From NCBI GenBank assembly GCA_947628505.1, contig CANRAD010000009.1, positions 17,824 through 81,823 on the forward strand: a DNA stretch of 64,000 bases, read 5' to 3'. The notes below the pieces were generated by a model, which searched no databases, had not been told where the DNA came from, and saw only the letters and a program-made list of their open reading frames with translations. Numbering within the stretch: the first letter of the stretch is position 1; each line of letters opens with the position of its first letter. The DNA is from an uncultured Clostridia bacterium (GTDB lineage: Bacteria; Bacillota; Clostridia; Christensenellales; Borkfalkiaceae). Positions 1 to 7,835 of the stretch are shown piece after piece. The translations under genes were made by a program, and so were the position numbers.

Positions 1-12
1 GCGTATCGCCGA

Positions 13-60
13 CGTTTTATGCGCTCAAACGCGTCGGCTGTGCATAAAACGCTTTTATTT
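13..60 (+). terminator. Probable terminator of a gene left of the window
   Basis: A 10-bp inverted repeat (CGTTTTATGC at 13-22, GCATAAAACG at 42-51) is followed directly by a T-rich stretch. The 19-nt loop is long for an intrinsic terminator. No gene is visible from here to 213. Confidence 0.5.
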
Positions 61-107
61 TTATAAATATTAATGGTAGCAATGATTTTAACATAAAACG
101 TCCCGTT

Positions 108-151
108 TGTCAACTTAGGTCGTTGACATAATGTGAAAATGGGATTAAAAT
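108..151 (+). promoter_or_regulatory. Sigma-A promoter and overlapping operator-like palindrome
   Basis: TTGACA (123-128), a 17-nt spacer and TAAAAT (146-151) form a near-consensus sigma-A promoter for the sigma-factor operon, giving a leader of about 55 nt. The -35 box is the right arm of a 7-bp inverted repeat, TGTCAAC (108-114) and GTTGACA (122-128) with 7 nt between. A bound dimeric regulator would block the -35. Confidence 0.7.
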
Positions 152-213
152 AGGATAAAAGTTGCGTTTTCGCACCGCCGAAAGCGTTTATAATAAAAAG
201 TGAGGAGAAAGAT

Positions 214-522
214 ATGCAACAGGTCAAGCTGAAATCTGCTGCGAAACGGCTCGAATTTTCGCTTTCGGGCGAGATAGACGCCGCAACGAGCGAGGATTTT
301 TACGCGCAGGTCATAGCCTGCTATGAACATGATAAAAAGGACATAGTTTTCGATTGCTCGGCGCTTACGTTTATCGACAGCACCACGCTCGGCACGTTTG
401 TGAAAATCTATAAAAAACTCAAATCCGAGGGCTACGGCGTCGCGCTCGAAAGAGTGCGCCCCAACGTCAAGAAATTATTCGATATCTGTGCGCTCGATAC
501 GCTTATGGAGATACGTACATGA
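214..522 (+). CDS. STAS-domain anti-sigma factor antagonist (RsbV/SpoIIAA-like)
   Basis: The 102-residue protein is a single STAS domain, the usual size for RsbV or SpoIIAA. The segment FIDSTTLG (about 53-60) is the signature helix start. Ser56 sits where SpoIIAA and RsbV are phosphorylated by their partner kinase. The start is the ATG with a strong GAGGAGA ribosome site 7 nt upstream. It is the first gene of a four-gene operon whose members overlap by 4 bp, implying translational coupling. By family, the unphosphorylated form should bind the anti-sigma kinase and free the sigma factor. Whether it belongs to a stress (SigB-like) or sporulation (SigF-like) switch cannot be decided here. Confidence 0.85.
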   Translation: MQQVKLKSAAKRLEFSLSGEIDAATSEDFYAQVIACYEHDKKDIVFDCSALTFIDSTTLGTFVKIYKKLKSEGYGVALERVRPNVKKLFDICALDTLMEIRT

Positions 523-866
523 AAGAATTTTGCGTAAAATTCCGTCTTTCGGACAGCGAATACATGACCGCTTTGAGGCTGGTCGCCGGGGCCGTTTGTT
601 CCGCCAACGACGTGGATATGGATACGCTCGAAGATTTTAAAGTATGCGTAACCGAAAGCGCCATAATGCTCAAAAACTGCGGTTTCGAAGCCGTCAGCGC
701 CGTGTTCGGCTACGATAACGGCGTGTATTGCGCCGTGTCCGGAGAGGGCGGCGAACCTTGCGAGGGCGAAAACGAATTGTCGCTCGCGCTCATTTCCGCG
801 CTCGTAGGCGAGTGCGATATCTCCCGTCGCGGAGAAATAATAGAAAAAGTAACGCTTAAAATATGA
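519..866 (+). CDS. Degenerate anti-sigma-factor-like (GHKL) protein
   Basis: This 115-residue protein sits exactly where spoIIAB or rsbW lies in classical operons, between the STAS gene and the sigma gene, overlapping both by 4 bp. Residues 33-55 (DMDTLEDFKVCVTES...) resemble the helix that leads into the GHKL ATPase N box. The N-box sequence ESAIMLKNCG lacks the usual E-x-x-x-N-A-x-x-H pattern, and no GLGL-type G2 box is seen near the C terminus. It is probably an RsbW-family protein that has lost ATP binding. It may act as a non-catalytic sigma-binding subunit or as a partner of the second ATPase-like protein at 1594-1968. This assignment rests on position and weak motif similarity. Confidence 0.55.
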   Translation: MKEFCVKFRLSDSEYMTALRLVAGAVCSANDVDMDTLEDFKVCVTESAIMLKNCGFEAVSAVFGYDNGVYCAVSGEGGEPCEGENELSLALISALVGECDISRRGEIIEKVTLKI

Positions 867-1597
867 CCGACGAAAGAGAGCTCGACGGGCTTTTCAGGGA
901 ATACAGAAAAACCCGCGACATAAAAATACGCAATCTGATAGTCGAGAAGTATCTGTACGTGGCCGAAATTCTCGCCAAAAAATTCGCGGGAAGGGGCGTC
1001 GAGTACGACGATTTGTTGCAGGTTGCTTCGGAGGCGCTTATCTCGGGAGTGGAAAAATTCGATCCCGATATGGGCAACCGTTTTACGACTTACATAACCC
1101 CCACGATAACCGGAGTAATTAAAAACTATTTCCGGGATTATTCCCGCGCGGTGCGCTTGCCGAGGAGACTCTATGCGGTTGCGGCGAAAGTGCGGGAAGA
1201 GGCCGACGCATATTTTAAGGAAAACGGCAAAAAGCCTACCGTAAAACAGCTTTCCGAGTCGCTCGGGCTGTCGGAAGAACTCATAATGGAGGCGCTCGAA
1301 TGTCGCGCGCCCGTCAGTTTGGACGCAACTTCCGGCTCGGGAGACGGGGACGACAACGACGCTCCTTTGTACGACGTTATAAAGGACGACGAGGACGCTT
1401 TCGAGGCGTTCGAGGACAACGAGGCTCTGAGAGCCGAAATCGAAAAACTCGATCCAACCGAAAAAAAGGTCATATCGTTGAGATACATACAGGGCAAATC
1501 CCAATCGGAAACCGGCAAAATTCTCGGCGTGAGCCAGATGTTCATTTCGCGCGCCGAGAGAAAAATAGTCGAGAAATTAAAGGAAGCGCTGTTGTGA
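863..1597 (+). CDS. RNA polymerase sigma factor, SigB/SigF/SigG family
   Basis: The 244-residue protein has the sigma-70 layout of this subfamily. Region 2 (about 40-105) contains EYDDLLQVASEALISGVEKFDP and the -10 recognition helix ending in YFRDYSRAVRLPRR. Region 3 follows at about 110-150. Region 4 (about 195-243) carries a helix-turn-helix, QSETGKILGVSQMFISRAER. An acidic Asp-rich linker (about 155-185) separates regions 3 and 4. It has no extracytoplasmic-function features. The neighbours are an anti-anti-sigma and two anti-sigma-like genes, so partner switching should control it. The LPRR motif resembles SigB more than SigF, but the assignment is not firm. The start ATG overlaps the previous stop. 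Confidence 0.85.
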   Translation: MTDERELDGLFREYRKTRDIKIRNLIVEKYLYVAEILAKKFAGRGVEYDDLLQVASEALISGVEKFDPDMGNRFTTYITPTITGVIKNYFRDYSRAVRLPRRLYAVAAKVREEADAYFKENGKKPTVKQLSESLGLSEELIMEALECRAPVSLDATSGSGDGDDNDAPLYDVIKDDEDAFEAFEDNEALRAEIEKLDPTEKKVISLRYIQGKSQSETGKILGVSQMFISRAERKIVEKLKEALL

Positions 1598-1968
1598 TCA
1601 CGTTTAAAGTTGACAATCTGAAAAGCATGAGCGCACAGCTCTCCGCGTTTGCGGAATTGCTTAAAACGGCCGCCGTCTGCGAGGACGATATATTTTTGAG
1701 CCGTCTTGTGTCGTCCGAACTCATTTCGAACGCCATAAGGCATGGCGGCGAAGAGGCGGAGTTCAGGTGCGAAATCTGCGTTGACAGAATAAATATAACC
1801 GTCCGCGCGAGCAGTTTCGAAGGCGTCGAACTCAATCCGCCGCCGCCGTCTGCGCTCGCCGAGAGCGGCAGAGGCTTTTATATAATAAACAGCGTAAGTC
1901 TGAACGGCATCGAGTGCGGGGAGGGCGGCACGCTTACGGTCGCGATAAAGAGAACGGACAAAAACTGA
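1594..1968 (+). CDS. RsbW/SpoIIAB-like GHKL anti-sigma protein
   Basis: A GTG at 1594 overlaps the sigma-factor stop by 4 bp (GTGA), which sets the start and gives 124 residues. SSELISNAIRHGG (about 38-50) is a good GHKL N box, with the Mg-binding Asn and the following His. SGRGFYIINSV (about 90-100) matches the GxGxxxI G2 box. The expected DxGxG G1 motif is replaced by RASSFEG, so nucleotide binding may be altered. By family it should bind the sigma factor and phosphorylate the STAS protein. An anti-sigma gene downstream of the sigma gene, with a degenerate one upstream, is unusual. The gene is short for RsbW (about 145-160 residues). Confidence 0.7.
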   Translation: MITFKVDNLKSMSAQLSAFAELLKTAAVCEDDIFLSRLVSSELISNAIRHGGEEAEFRCEICVDRINITVRASSFEGVELNPPPPSALAESGRGFYIINSVSLNGIECGEGGTLTVAIKRTDKN

Positions 1969-1984
1969 ACATGGTCAAGCAAAA

Positions 1985-2013
1985 AGGGCTCCGACGTCTG
2001 TCGGAGCCCTTCG
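1985..2013. terminator. Bidirectional hairpin terminator between convergent genes
   Basis: GGGCTCCGAC and GTCGGAGCCC form a perfect 10-bp stem with a 4-nt loop, followed by TTCGTTT. It lies between the convergent sigma operon and the membrane-protein gene and could serve both. Confidence 0.8.
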
Positions 2014-2023
2014 TTTATGCTTT

Positions 2024-3586
2024 TCAATTCATCAGATGAACTTCTTCGTAAAGTTTGTTCATAAGTCCGTCCGAAACGATATCTCTCACTCTCGCGAAGT
2101 ATATGAATATCGCGGAGAAGAATTTGGAATTGTCGTCGCCTATTATATAATCGGGAATGGCCGAAAGATTGCCGGCGCGCCTTTCGAGGAATACCCTCGC
2201 AAATTCCACTTTTTCGTCGTTGGTCAGTTTCTTTATGAAGTTGTCGGTAGGCCCGTTGTATATTGTGTTTACGTTGTATACGATATTCTTCGTTTCGTAA
2301 ACGGTGCCGTTTTCGTCCGTAGTAGTGGTAGTCGTAACCGTAGCGGATTGCGGCGCGGACGAGGGCTGGGATTGCGAATTATATGACGCGGGCTTGGGAG
2401 CGGGCTGAGGCTTGGGAGCGGGACGCTCGGGCGCCTTGTATTTATAGGGCTCGGGTTCGGGCTCCGGTTCCAGCTCGGGTTCGGGTTCCGGCTCGGCAGG
2501 TTGAGAGGCCGCAATCGCGGGAGCTGTTATGAGCTCTTCTTCGACTTTCTTTCTGCACGCTATGCAACGCCCTATATTTATTATGAGCGCGACTGCCGCG
2601 CAGAAGATGAACACATACAGCATGAGTCCTATGTTGCTCTTGTTTACGGCCGCCGTGATGGCGAGTGCTATAAGGAATATGAGTTCGAGGGAATATCTTA
2701 TGAGATTGGCCGTGCGCATAAATCTCTTCGTGTTCTTCCCCAATCCGGCAAGATCGAGCAAATAGTTCGCAATAGCGAGGAGCGCGGCCGCCGCAAGGAA
2801 TATCTCCATAAGCATGATAATCGGGCTTCCGGTATCGAACAACGTCTGCGGAGATGTGAACAGTCCGTAAACATAGTCGAGGCCGTATACGTTATTGAAA
2901 ATCCCGAGGGACATTCCCGTGGACGCGGAGAAATCGGCAAACAGTTCCGCGAAAGCGGGAGCGATTTTCGTTATGGGGAATACCGCGAACACAACGGCCA
3001 GCGAGGAGAGCACAAGAAGTATAAACTTGACGAGCCCCGATTTGCCCTTGTACACGAACGCCTGCACGACGAGCGCCGCGAGCGTGCCGCCGAAGGCTAT
3101 CACCGTGCTCAGATTCCATCCGAAGAACGCCCTCGCCGTCTCCGAAAAGCTCATAACCGTCATGTCCGACATAAGCATGAGCGACAGCACGACGAGAGAT
3201 ATGACCTCCATCACCGAAGCGGCCTTTACAGCCGCCGTGCTCGATTTCCCGGCTATCGAAATCGGCATAAGGCATATCACGGCCGCAACCGTCGTTATGC
3301 CGTAGAGCACAAGGAAAAGCGCGCCTATATCGAAAGGCGAGGTTCCGAAAAACGCAATGTTGTGAGAATAGATACCGCTGAATTTTTCGATAAGGGGCAT
3401 GCTGTTTGCCTTGAACAGCACGCCGAAAGCTCCGATAAACTGAATTGCGCCCATATTGTCGAAATCGATCGCGCCCAGCGCTTTCGTTCCGAGGGGCAAT
3501 ACCAACCCTATAACAAGGCATATCACAGCGAGTATATAAGTGATAAGCGCGGGATACTTGCTATGGGTTTTCTCATTTTCCGCCAT
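2024..3586 (-). CDS. Multi-pass membrane protein with a Glu-Pro repeat linker, function unknown
   Basis: The 520-residue protein starts with a short cytoplasmic stretch and about eight hydrophobic segments between residues 11 and 345. A cytoplasmic tail follows. It contains a low-complexity EPEPEPELEPEPEPEP run, then Pro/Lys/Gln- and Thr-rich sequence, then a compact C-terminal region of about 90 residues (NFIKKLTNDEKVEFARVFLERR...). I do not recognise the family. The extended linker probably tethers the C-terminal domain to the membrane part. It is transcribed alone from a clear promoter at 3655-3683, divergently from the HTH-ctpA pair. Nothing in the sequence gives a substrate or catalytic residue. 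Confidence 0.75.
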   Translation of the reverse strand: MAENEKTHSKYPALITYILAVICLVIGLVLPLGTKALGAIDFDNMGAIQFIGAFGVLFKANSMPLIEKFSGIYSHNIAFFGTSPFDIGALFLVLYGITTVAAVICLMPISIAGKSSTAAVKAASVMEVISLVVLSLMLMSDMTVMSFSETARAFFGWNLSTVIAFGGTLAALVVQAFVYKGKSGLVKFILLVLSSLAVVFAVFPITKIAPAFAELFADFSASTGMSLGIFNNVYGLDYVYGLFTSPQTLFDTGSPIIMLMEIFLAAAALLAIANYLLDLAGLGKNTKRFMRTANLIRYSLELIFLIALAITAAVNKSNIGLMLYVFIFCAAVALIINIGRCIACRKKVEEELITAPAIAASQPAEPEPEPELEPEPEPEPYKYKAPERPAPKPQPAPKPASYNSQSQPSSAPQSATVTTTTTTDENGTVYETKNIVYNVNTIYNGPTDNFIKKLTNDEKVEFARVFLERRAGNLSAIPDYIIGDDNSKFFSAIFIYFARVRDIVSDGLMNKLYEEVHLMN

Positions 3587-3654
3587 TTTTACATAATCTC
3601 CGTATATATTAATCGGTTCCGCATGAAGCGGCCGTCGAATACTTTTACACTGTT

Positions 3655-3683
3655 ATTTTAATACACCTTACCGTCAATGTCAA
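3655..3683 (-). promoter_or_regulatory. Sigma-A promoter of the membrane-protein gene
   Basis: On the minus strand, TTGACA (3683-3678), 17 nt and TAAAAT (3660-3655) form a near-consensus promoter, giving a leader of about 60 nt before the ATG at 3586. The rest of the 3587-3877 gap is AT-rich and shows no gene. Confidence 0.75.
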
Positions 3684-3831
3684 GGATTAATCAACTTTTT
3701 TATTATTATTTTTTGCATTGGACGGGGCATATTAGGGGGGTAATCGTCTTTTTTGCGCATTTTCAACGTCGATTTCCGCGCGCGTTTACATATACATATA
3801 TTATTATATTGGGCAATTTTCGCCCAAGCTA

Positions 3832-3860
3832 TTGATTTTGTTCGGGTATTTTGATATAAT
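3832..3860 (+). promoter_or_regulatory. Sigma-A promoter of the HTH gene and ctpA
   Basis: TTGATT (3832-3837), 17 nt and a perfect TATAAT (3855-3860). The predicted transcription start near 3867 lies only about 11 nt before the ATG at 3878 and excludes the in-frame TTG at 3860 as a start. Confidence 0.75.
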
Positions 3861-3877
3861 TGTTTGGGTTAAAAATC

Positions 3878-4237
3878 ATGGAAAACGTAAAAAATACTAA
3901 AAACAAGCATATATATGAGCATTTTTCTGCTGTAAAGTCTATCGGTCTCGAAGAAATGATATCGCGTCTGCCGCAGTCGGAGCGCGAAGAGATAATTTCG
4001 GAATACGACGCCGGAAATTTATCTGAGATATTCGCGGACAAGGGTTTGACGGCAACGGCTCTCGCCTTTCTCGAAAACGGCATGAACGTATCCGCCACGG
4101 CGAGAAAACTCTATATGCACAGAAATACGCTTATGTATAAGCTGAAAATCATCAGAAAGACGACGGGCCTCGATCTGAGGGATTTCGATATGGCGGTAAC
4201 TTTCAGAATACTTTATATTTTATATAATGAAAAATAA
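3878..4237 (+). CDS. PucR/CdaR-type C-terminal helix-turn-helix protein
   Basis: The 119-residue protein ends in the HTH typical of the PucR/CdaR C terminus (about 60-115). TALAFLENGMNVSATARKL is followed by YMHRNTLMYKLKIIRKTTGLDL. The motif HRNTLMYKL is the family's recognition-helix signature. The sensory domain that normally precedes it is missing, and the first 55 residues are a short Glu/Lys-rich stretch. It is therefore a stand-alone DNA-binding module. I chose the ATG at 3878 over an upstream TTG because the promoter places the RNA start after that TTG. The ctpA start follows 21 nt after its stop, so the two are probably co-transcribed. The target is unknown; autoregulation is possible. 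Confidence 0.75.
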   Translation: MENVKNTKNKHIYEHFSAVKSIGLEEMISRLPQSEREEIISEYDAGNLSEIFADKGLTATALAFLENGMNVSATARKLYMHRNTLMYKLKIIRKTTGLDLRDFDMAVTFRILYILYNEK

Positions 4238-4258
4238 CGTCGCAAACGGAAGTATGTC

Positions 4259-5539
4259 ATGGCTGAAAAGAGCAAGATAATAAAAGGCGTTGTCGCGGGA
4301 GTGGGCGCGCTCGCTATAATAGGAGGGGCTTTTGCCGGCGGCTACGTAACCCGACTTTTCACGCAGCCGGCTCTGCCGTCGTCGCTCGAATGGTTGCTCG
4401 GGAAAATAAGAGATAACTATTATTTCGATTACGACGAACAGGACCTTGCCGAACTTTCGTTCAAGGAGTTGGTTGCGAGCCTCGGCGACAGATATTCGGT
4501 ATACTACACGGCCGAAGAATACAATTCCACCTCTCAGAGCAACGCCGGTTCGAGGAGCGGCTGGGGATTTTCGTACGCTTACGTCGACGGCGTCTGCATA
4601 ACTTCGGTTACGGGCAATTCGCCGGCCCGCAAGGCGGGCGTCAGAGTGGGCGATATCGTCCTCTCCGGCGAACGCAACGGCGAAAGAACCGAGTTTCCTT
4701 CGAGGGATGCTTTCACCGAATTTCTCGATTCGTGCGAAGATGGAGAGGAGATAACCTTGGAAATTTCGGGCAAGCCGCCCGTAACGCTTGCGCCGTCCGC
4801 CTATACGGCGAGTTACGCCGCCATGTACACTTCGGAATATTGCTATGAGTTTACGGACGGCAGACTTGTGAAAAACTCCGCCGACGCCATAGATTATATG
4901 CCGGATAACACAGCATATATTACACTTTCGCAATTTTACGGCGCGGCCGCGGACGAGATGGGCAGGCTTATCGGGGAATTCGACGCGCTCGGCGCCCATT
5001 CGCTTATACTCGATCTGCGTGGCAACGGCGGAGGCTTCAACGACGTCATGTCGCAGATAGCCGGCAGATTCACTTCCGCGCTCGGCGGCTCGCGGACGGC
5101 CATGATACAGCGCAACAAGAGGGGGGCGGAAACCGTAACGCTTTGCAGTATGTATTATTCCTCGTTCCTTCCGAAGGGGACGGAAGTCTATATAATGGCC
5201 GATTCTTCCACCGCGAGCGCTTCGGAGGCGCTTATCGGCGTGCTCGTAAGCTACAATATATCATCTTATCCCCATATTTTCCTCTCCGATTACGGCTTGG
5301 GTGCCCCCGTGAAAACTTTCGGCAAGGGCATAATGCAGACGACATACGTCAACCCGCGCACTGGCGAGGCCGTAAAGTTGACAACGGCGGGCATCTTCTG
5401 GCCGAACGGAACGACCGTTCACGGCAGAGGCATATTGCCGGATGACGGCTGCAACGTCGTCAGCGCGTCCTCTTATGTCGCGCCGGGAGATGAGGAACTG
5501 CGTCAGGTAGTGGAGAAAATACTCTCCGAAAAGACGTAA
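4259..5539 (+). CDS. C-terminal processing peptidase, S41 family (CtpA/CtpB-like)
   Basis: The 426-residue protein has an N-terminal membrane anchor or uncleaved signal (about 9-33), a PDZ domain (about 95-165, containing NSPARKAGVRVGDIVLS) and an S41 protease domain. The catalytic Ser is expected at about 320 in the STASASEAL motif, and the Lys lies in GKGIMQTTY. The C-terminal GRGILPDD motif is also typical. Such enzymes act outside the membrane and cleave substrates near their C termini; in Bacillus, CtpB activates the SpoIVFB pathway. The substrate here is not indicated. The length fits the family. A strong hairpin at 5570-5597 follows. Confidence 0.88.
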   Translation: MAEKSKIIKGVVAGVGALAIIGGAFAGGYVTRLFTQPALPSSLEWLLGKIRDNYYFDYDEQDLAELSFKELVASLGDRYSVYYTAEEYNSTSQSNAGSRSGWGFSYAYVDGVCITSVTGNSPARKAGVRVGDIVLSGERNGERTEFPSRDAFTEFLDSCEDGEEITLEISGKPPVTLAPSAYTASYAAMYTSEYCYEFTDGRLVKNSADAIDYMPDNTAYITLSQFYGAAADEMGRLIGEFDALGAHSLILDLRGNGGGFNDVMSQIAGRFTSALGGSRTAMIQRNKRGAETVTLCSMYYSSFLPKGTEVYIMADSSTASASEALIGVLVSYNISSYPHIFLSDYGLGAPVKTFGKGIMQTTYVNPRTGEAVKLTTAGIFWPNGTTVHGRGILPDDGCNVVSASSYVAPGDEELRQVVEKILSEKT

Positions 5540-5569
5540 ATATCGATATATATATTGCAATTTTTCGCC

Positions 5570-5600
5570 GGCGCGGGCGGCTTTTGCCGCCCGCGCCTTT
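5570..5600. terminator. Bidirectional terminator between ctpA and the MinD-like pair
   Basis: A perfect 12-bp stem, GGCGCGGGCGGC (5570-5581) with GCCGCCCGCGCC (5586-5597), and a TTTT loop, followed by TTT. It separates two convergent transcription units. Confidence 0.75.
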
Positions 5601-5812
5601 CATATCGGCCTTTTGACGGCTTTTATGCGGCGTACCGAAAAAGTTATCGTCATTTTGAAACCGTTTTCGGAGCGCTCGGTTTTCAGTTCGGGCTCGCCGT
5701 CCGTTTCGAAATATTCCTCTGCAACAGCCGCGAAATCTTTTAAAAACAGCTTTCTTTCGAGTTCCGTCATATCCTCTCTGTCGAAAGAGAGCATTTTTTT
5801 TGCGCCGTTCAT
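5600..5812 (-). CDS. Small protein coupled to a MinD-like ATPase
   Basis: A 70-residue acidic protein starts with an ATG that overlaps the stop of the MinD-like gene by 4 bp (ATGA). Residues 10-40 (FDREDMTELERKLFLKDFAAVAEEYF) look helical and negatively charged. The C terminus (FKMTITFSVRRIKAVKRPI) looks like a basic beta-strand and tail. I do not recognise a family. The tight coupling suggests a partner of the ATPase. The amphipathic, mixed-charge shape would suit a MinE-like or adaptor role, but no MinE motif is visible. Confidence 0.65.
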   Translation of the reverse strand: MNGAKKMLSFDREDMTELERKLFLKDFAAVAEEYFETDGEPELKTERSENGFKMTITFSVRRIKAVKRPI

Positions 5813-6540
5813 ATTTTTTCCCTCAGTTTGCGCTTTATGGCGCCGTTTATTCCGGAATATCCCTTCATCGCGTCGTAAACGCCGTCTTTTCTGCCCGTAA
5901 GTTTGTCCGCGGCGGCGAAAAACGCTTCGCAAGTGCGCTTCTTCCATCTGCCGAGGGGGATGGTGGCGTCTTCGGGTATAACCGCGAGCAGTTCGAGGCG
6001 CAAAAGCTCGGAAATCGTATACGGCGTGTCGATTTCTCCGGCCGAGGCCTGTCCTCCGTCGAATTTGTTGACGACAAGACCTATTTTCCGGAAACCGCCG
6101 TCCGCAAGCGCGGAGCGGCACGCGTCGGAACGCTTCACCGACGGCGCGTAGGGCTCGGTAACGATTATCGCCTCGTCGCAGGCGCCGGGGGCGAGCTTGT
6201 CGGAGAGGATAAAGTCGAAGAGCCCGCTTATTTCGTTCAGAGCCTTTTCGGCATAATTTCTGTTTTGCAACCCGAGAGAGGGCATAACGGCAAAATTTCT
6301 GCATTTGGGGTGCACGAGCACGGTCTGCTTTACGCGGCAAATGGCGCGCTCGCAGTCCGCGAGCGTGTAGACCTGCATGTCGGTAAGCCCCGCGACGAGC
6401 ATGGCCGAGCCGCTCACGCTGTCTCCGTCGACCAAAAGAGTGCGCTCTCCGCGCCTTGCGAGAGCTATTCCCAGCCCCGCGCAGAACGTGGTAACGCCGG
6501 AGCCTCCTTTGAAACTGTCCACGTAAATTTTTCTCGCCAT
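5809..6540 (-). CDS. MinD/ParA-like P-loop protein with altered Walker A
   Basis: The 243-residue protein starts KIYVDSFKGGSGVTTFCAGLG, then TLLVDGDSVSGS, and later IIVTEPYAPSVKRSD and IGLVVNKFDGG. This is the fold and motif order of MinD/CpaE-type deviant Walker ATPases. The signature Lys of KGG is present. The second P-loop Lys (KGGxGKT) is replaced by Val. The usual amphipathic MinD membrane helix is not evident, though the C terminus is basic (KRKLREKI). The start is the ATG with an AGGAGG site 6-7 nt upstream. A MinD role in division is unproven; minC is absent. It may be a regulatory nucleotide-binding protein. Confidence 0.75.
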   Translation of the reverse strand: MARKIYVDSFKGGSGVTTFCAGLGIALARRGERTLLVDGDSVSGSAMLVAGLTDMQVYTLADCERAICRVKQTVLVHPKCRNFAVMPSLGLQNRNYAEKALNEISGLFDFILSDKLAPGACDEAIIVTEPYAPSVKRSDACRSALADGGFRKIGLVVNKFDGGQASAGEIDTPYTISELLRLELLAVIPEDATIPLGRWKKRTCEAFFAAADKLTGRKDGVYDAMKGYSGINGAIKRKLREKI

Positions 6541-6647
6541 AAAGATTCCTCCTTGACGATACATTATAATAATAAAAGCGGCGCGTATTTGCACTTTTTT
6601 TGTAACAAAATATATTAATCGGAAATATAGCGGCATAGAATACGGAT

Positions 6648-6893
6648 ATGAAACTTGTAGAACAGTTGCTCTCCGCGCTCGGCGGGGATTGCTCCCGGAG
6701 TATCACGGTAATCCCGTCTTTCGGCTGCTACATATGCTCTGCGGAGCGGTTGGAAGAATTTTCGGCGGAGAGAATGTGCGTTTCGGCAAAGGGCCGGACG
6801 GTAACCGTCGAGGGCGAAAACCTCGAAGTCGGCGAGTATTTCGAGCGCGACATGTTTATCCGAGGGAAAGTCAAGGCGGTGAAAATTGACTGA
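6648..6893 (+). CDS. yqfC: YabP/YqfC-family sporulation-cluster protein
   Basis: The 81-residue beta-rich protein (SFGCYICSAERLEEFS, then KGRTVTVEGENLEVGEYFERDMFIRGKVKAV) matches the YabP/YqfC family in size and pattern. It is followed by yqfD and phoH as in Bacillus, where yqfC is under mother-cell SigE. A TAGAAT/CATAGAAT hexamer region at 6634-6641 lies only 6 nt before the ATG, so the mRNA may be leaderless. A SigE-type -10 is possible but the -35 is unclear. It heads the yqfC-recO cluster. Confidence 0.8.
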   Translation: MKLVEQLLSALGGDCSRSITVIPSFGCYICSAERLEEFSAERMCVSAKGRTVTVEGENLEVGEYFERDMFIRGKVKAVKID

Positions 6894-7776
6894 CTCGACG
6901 CGCGTTTCGGTGATTTCCACGGCCGAGAGCGCGCTTTTCAAGCTCCGCAGAGCGAATATACCCGTTTACGATTGCAGAAAAGAGGGCGTAAACTTCTCTT
7001 TCGGCGTAAAAGATAAAGACCTTAAAAAAGTTTTTGCAATTTTCTCCAAGCCGTGTTATAATATCCGTACGGAAAAACCGAGCTTGAAAAAGCGGTTTTT
7101 CGCCGCCGCGTTGCTCAGGATAGGACTCATAGTCGGCGCAATCGTCTTTACGGCGCTTGCGGCGATAGCCGACGGGCTCGTGCTCGATATCCGGGTTTCG
7201 GGCAGCGGCAGTTATCTCGAAAGCGAAATAATAAGCATAGTCCGCTCCGAGGGCGCGGAAAAATTCAAACCGTTTTCCGCTCTCAGAAAGTCGGCGGCCA
7301 CGGGCAGAATACTCTCTCTGCCGCGCGTCGTGTTCTGCAACATCGAAAAGAGAGGCGCCGTTTTGACGGTAAACGTGGAGACGCAGAACGAGGAGAACGC
7401 TTCGCTGAAAAAGACGGGGCTCGTTGCGGACCGCGCGGGAAAGATAGCGCGCATATCTGTCGTTTGCGGCACGGCGCTCGTCTCCGAGGGCGATATCGTG
7501 AAAGCGGGCGACATTCTCATAGCGCCGTATTCCGAAAATGCCGACGGCGAGCGAACCGATTGCGCGGCCGTGGGATTCTGCTACATGGAATTTTCCGTGA
7601 TTTACGAATATTTTGCGGAGGACGACGGGGAAAAGAGCCTTAAAGAGGCCTATGCCGCGGCGTTGATAGAGGAGAGTGAAATTCTTTCGCGCTCGCACGA
7701 GATAAAGCCCACCGAGGGCGGCGTGCTCATCGTAATAGAAACGGAGTATTTGCGTAAGTTAAGTATAAATATCTGA
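6886..7776 (+). CDS. yqfD: Sporulation-associated membrane protein YqfD
   Basis: The 296-residue protein has an N-terminal soluble part (about 1-65), one membrane segment (about 75-98, RIGLIVGAIVFTALAAIADGLVL) and an extracytoplasmic domain resembling the POTRA-like YqfD/SpoIV region. That domain includes VLTVNVETQNEENASLKKTGLVADRAGKI split around a conserved turn, and GDIVKAGDILIAP. Bacillus YqfD is about 400 residues, so this one is short. The TTG start at 6886 overlaps yqfC by 8 bp and has AAGGCGG just upstream; a GTG at 6910 is an alternative. In Bacillus yqfD mutants are affected in sporulation; the molecular role is unknown. Confidence 0.8.
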   Translation: MTDSTRVSVISTAESALFKLRRANIPVYDCRKEGVNFSFGVKDKDLKKVFAIFSKPCYNIRTEKPSLKKRFFAAALLRIGLIVGAIVFTALAAIADGLVLDIRVSGSGSYLESEIISIVRSEGAEKFKPFSALRKSAATGRILSLPRVVFCNIEKRGAVLTVNVETQNEENASLKKTGLVADRAGKIARISVVCGTALVSEGDIVKAGDILIAPYSENADGERTDCAAVGFCYMEFSVIYEYFAEDDGEKSLKEAYAAALIEESEILSRSHEIKPTEGGVLIVIETEYLRKLSINI

Positions 7777-7835
7777 AAGATAAACGCGAGGACAAAAAAA
7801 TAATCAAAAGAGTTAATGCCGGCGGTTCGGACAGA

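Noticed and set aside
2501..3661. Long plus-strand open frame opposite the membrane protein
   Set aside because: It is Arg/Tyr-rich, has no ribosome site and mirrors the codon structure of the minus-strand gene, which has a promoter and membrane helices.
6600..6647. Sigma-E promoter for yqfC
   Set aside because: A CATAGAAT -10 fits, but the ATATT candidate -35 is 17 nt away instead of about 14, so I do not annotate it as SigE.
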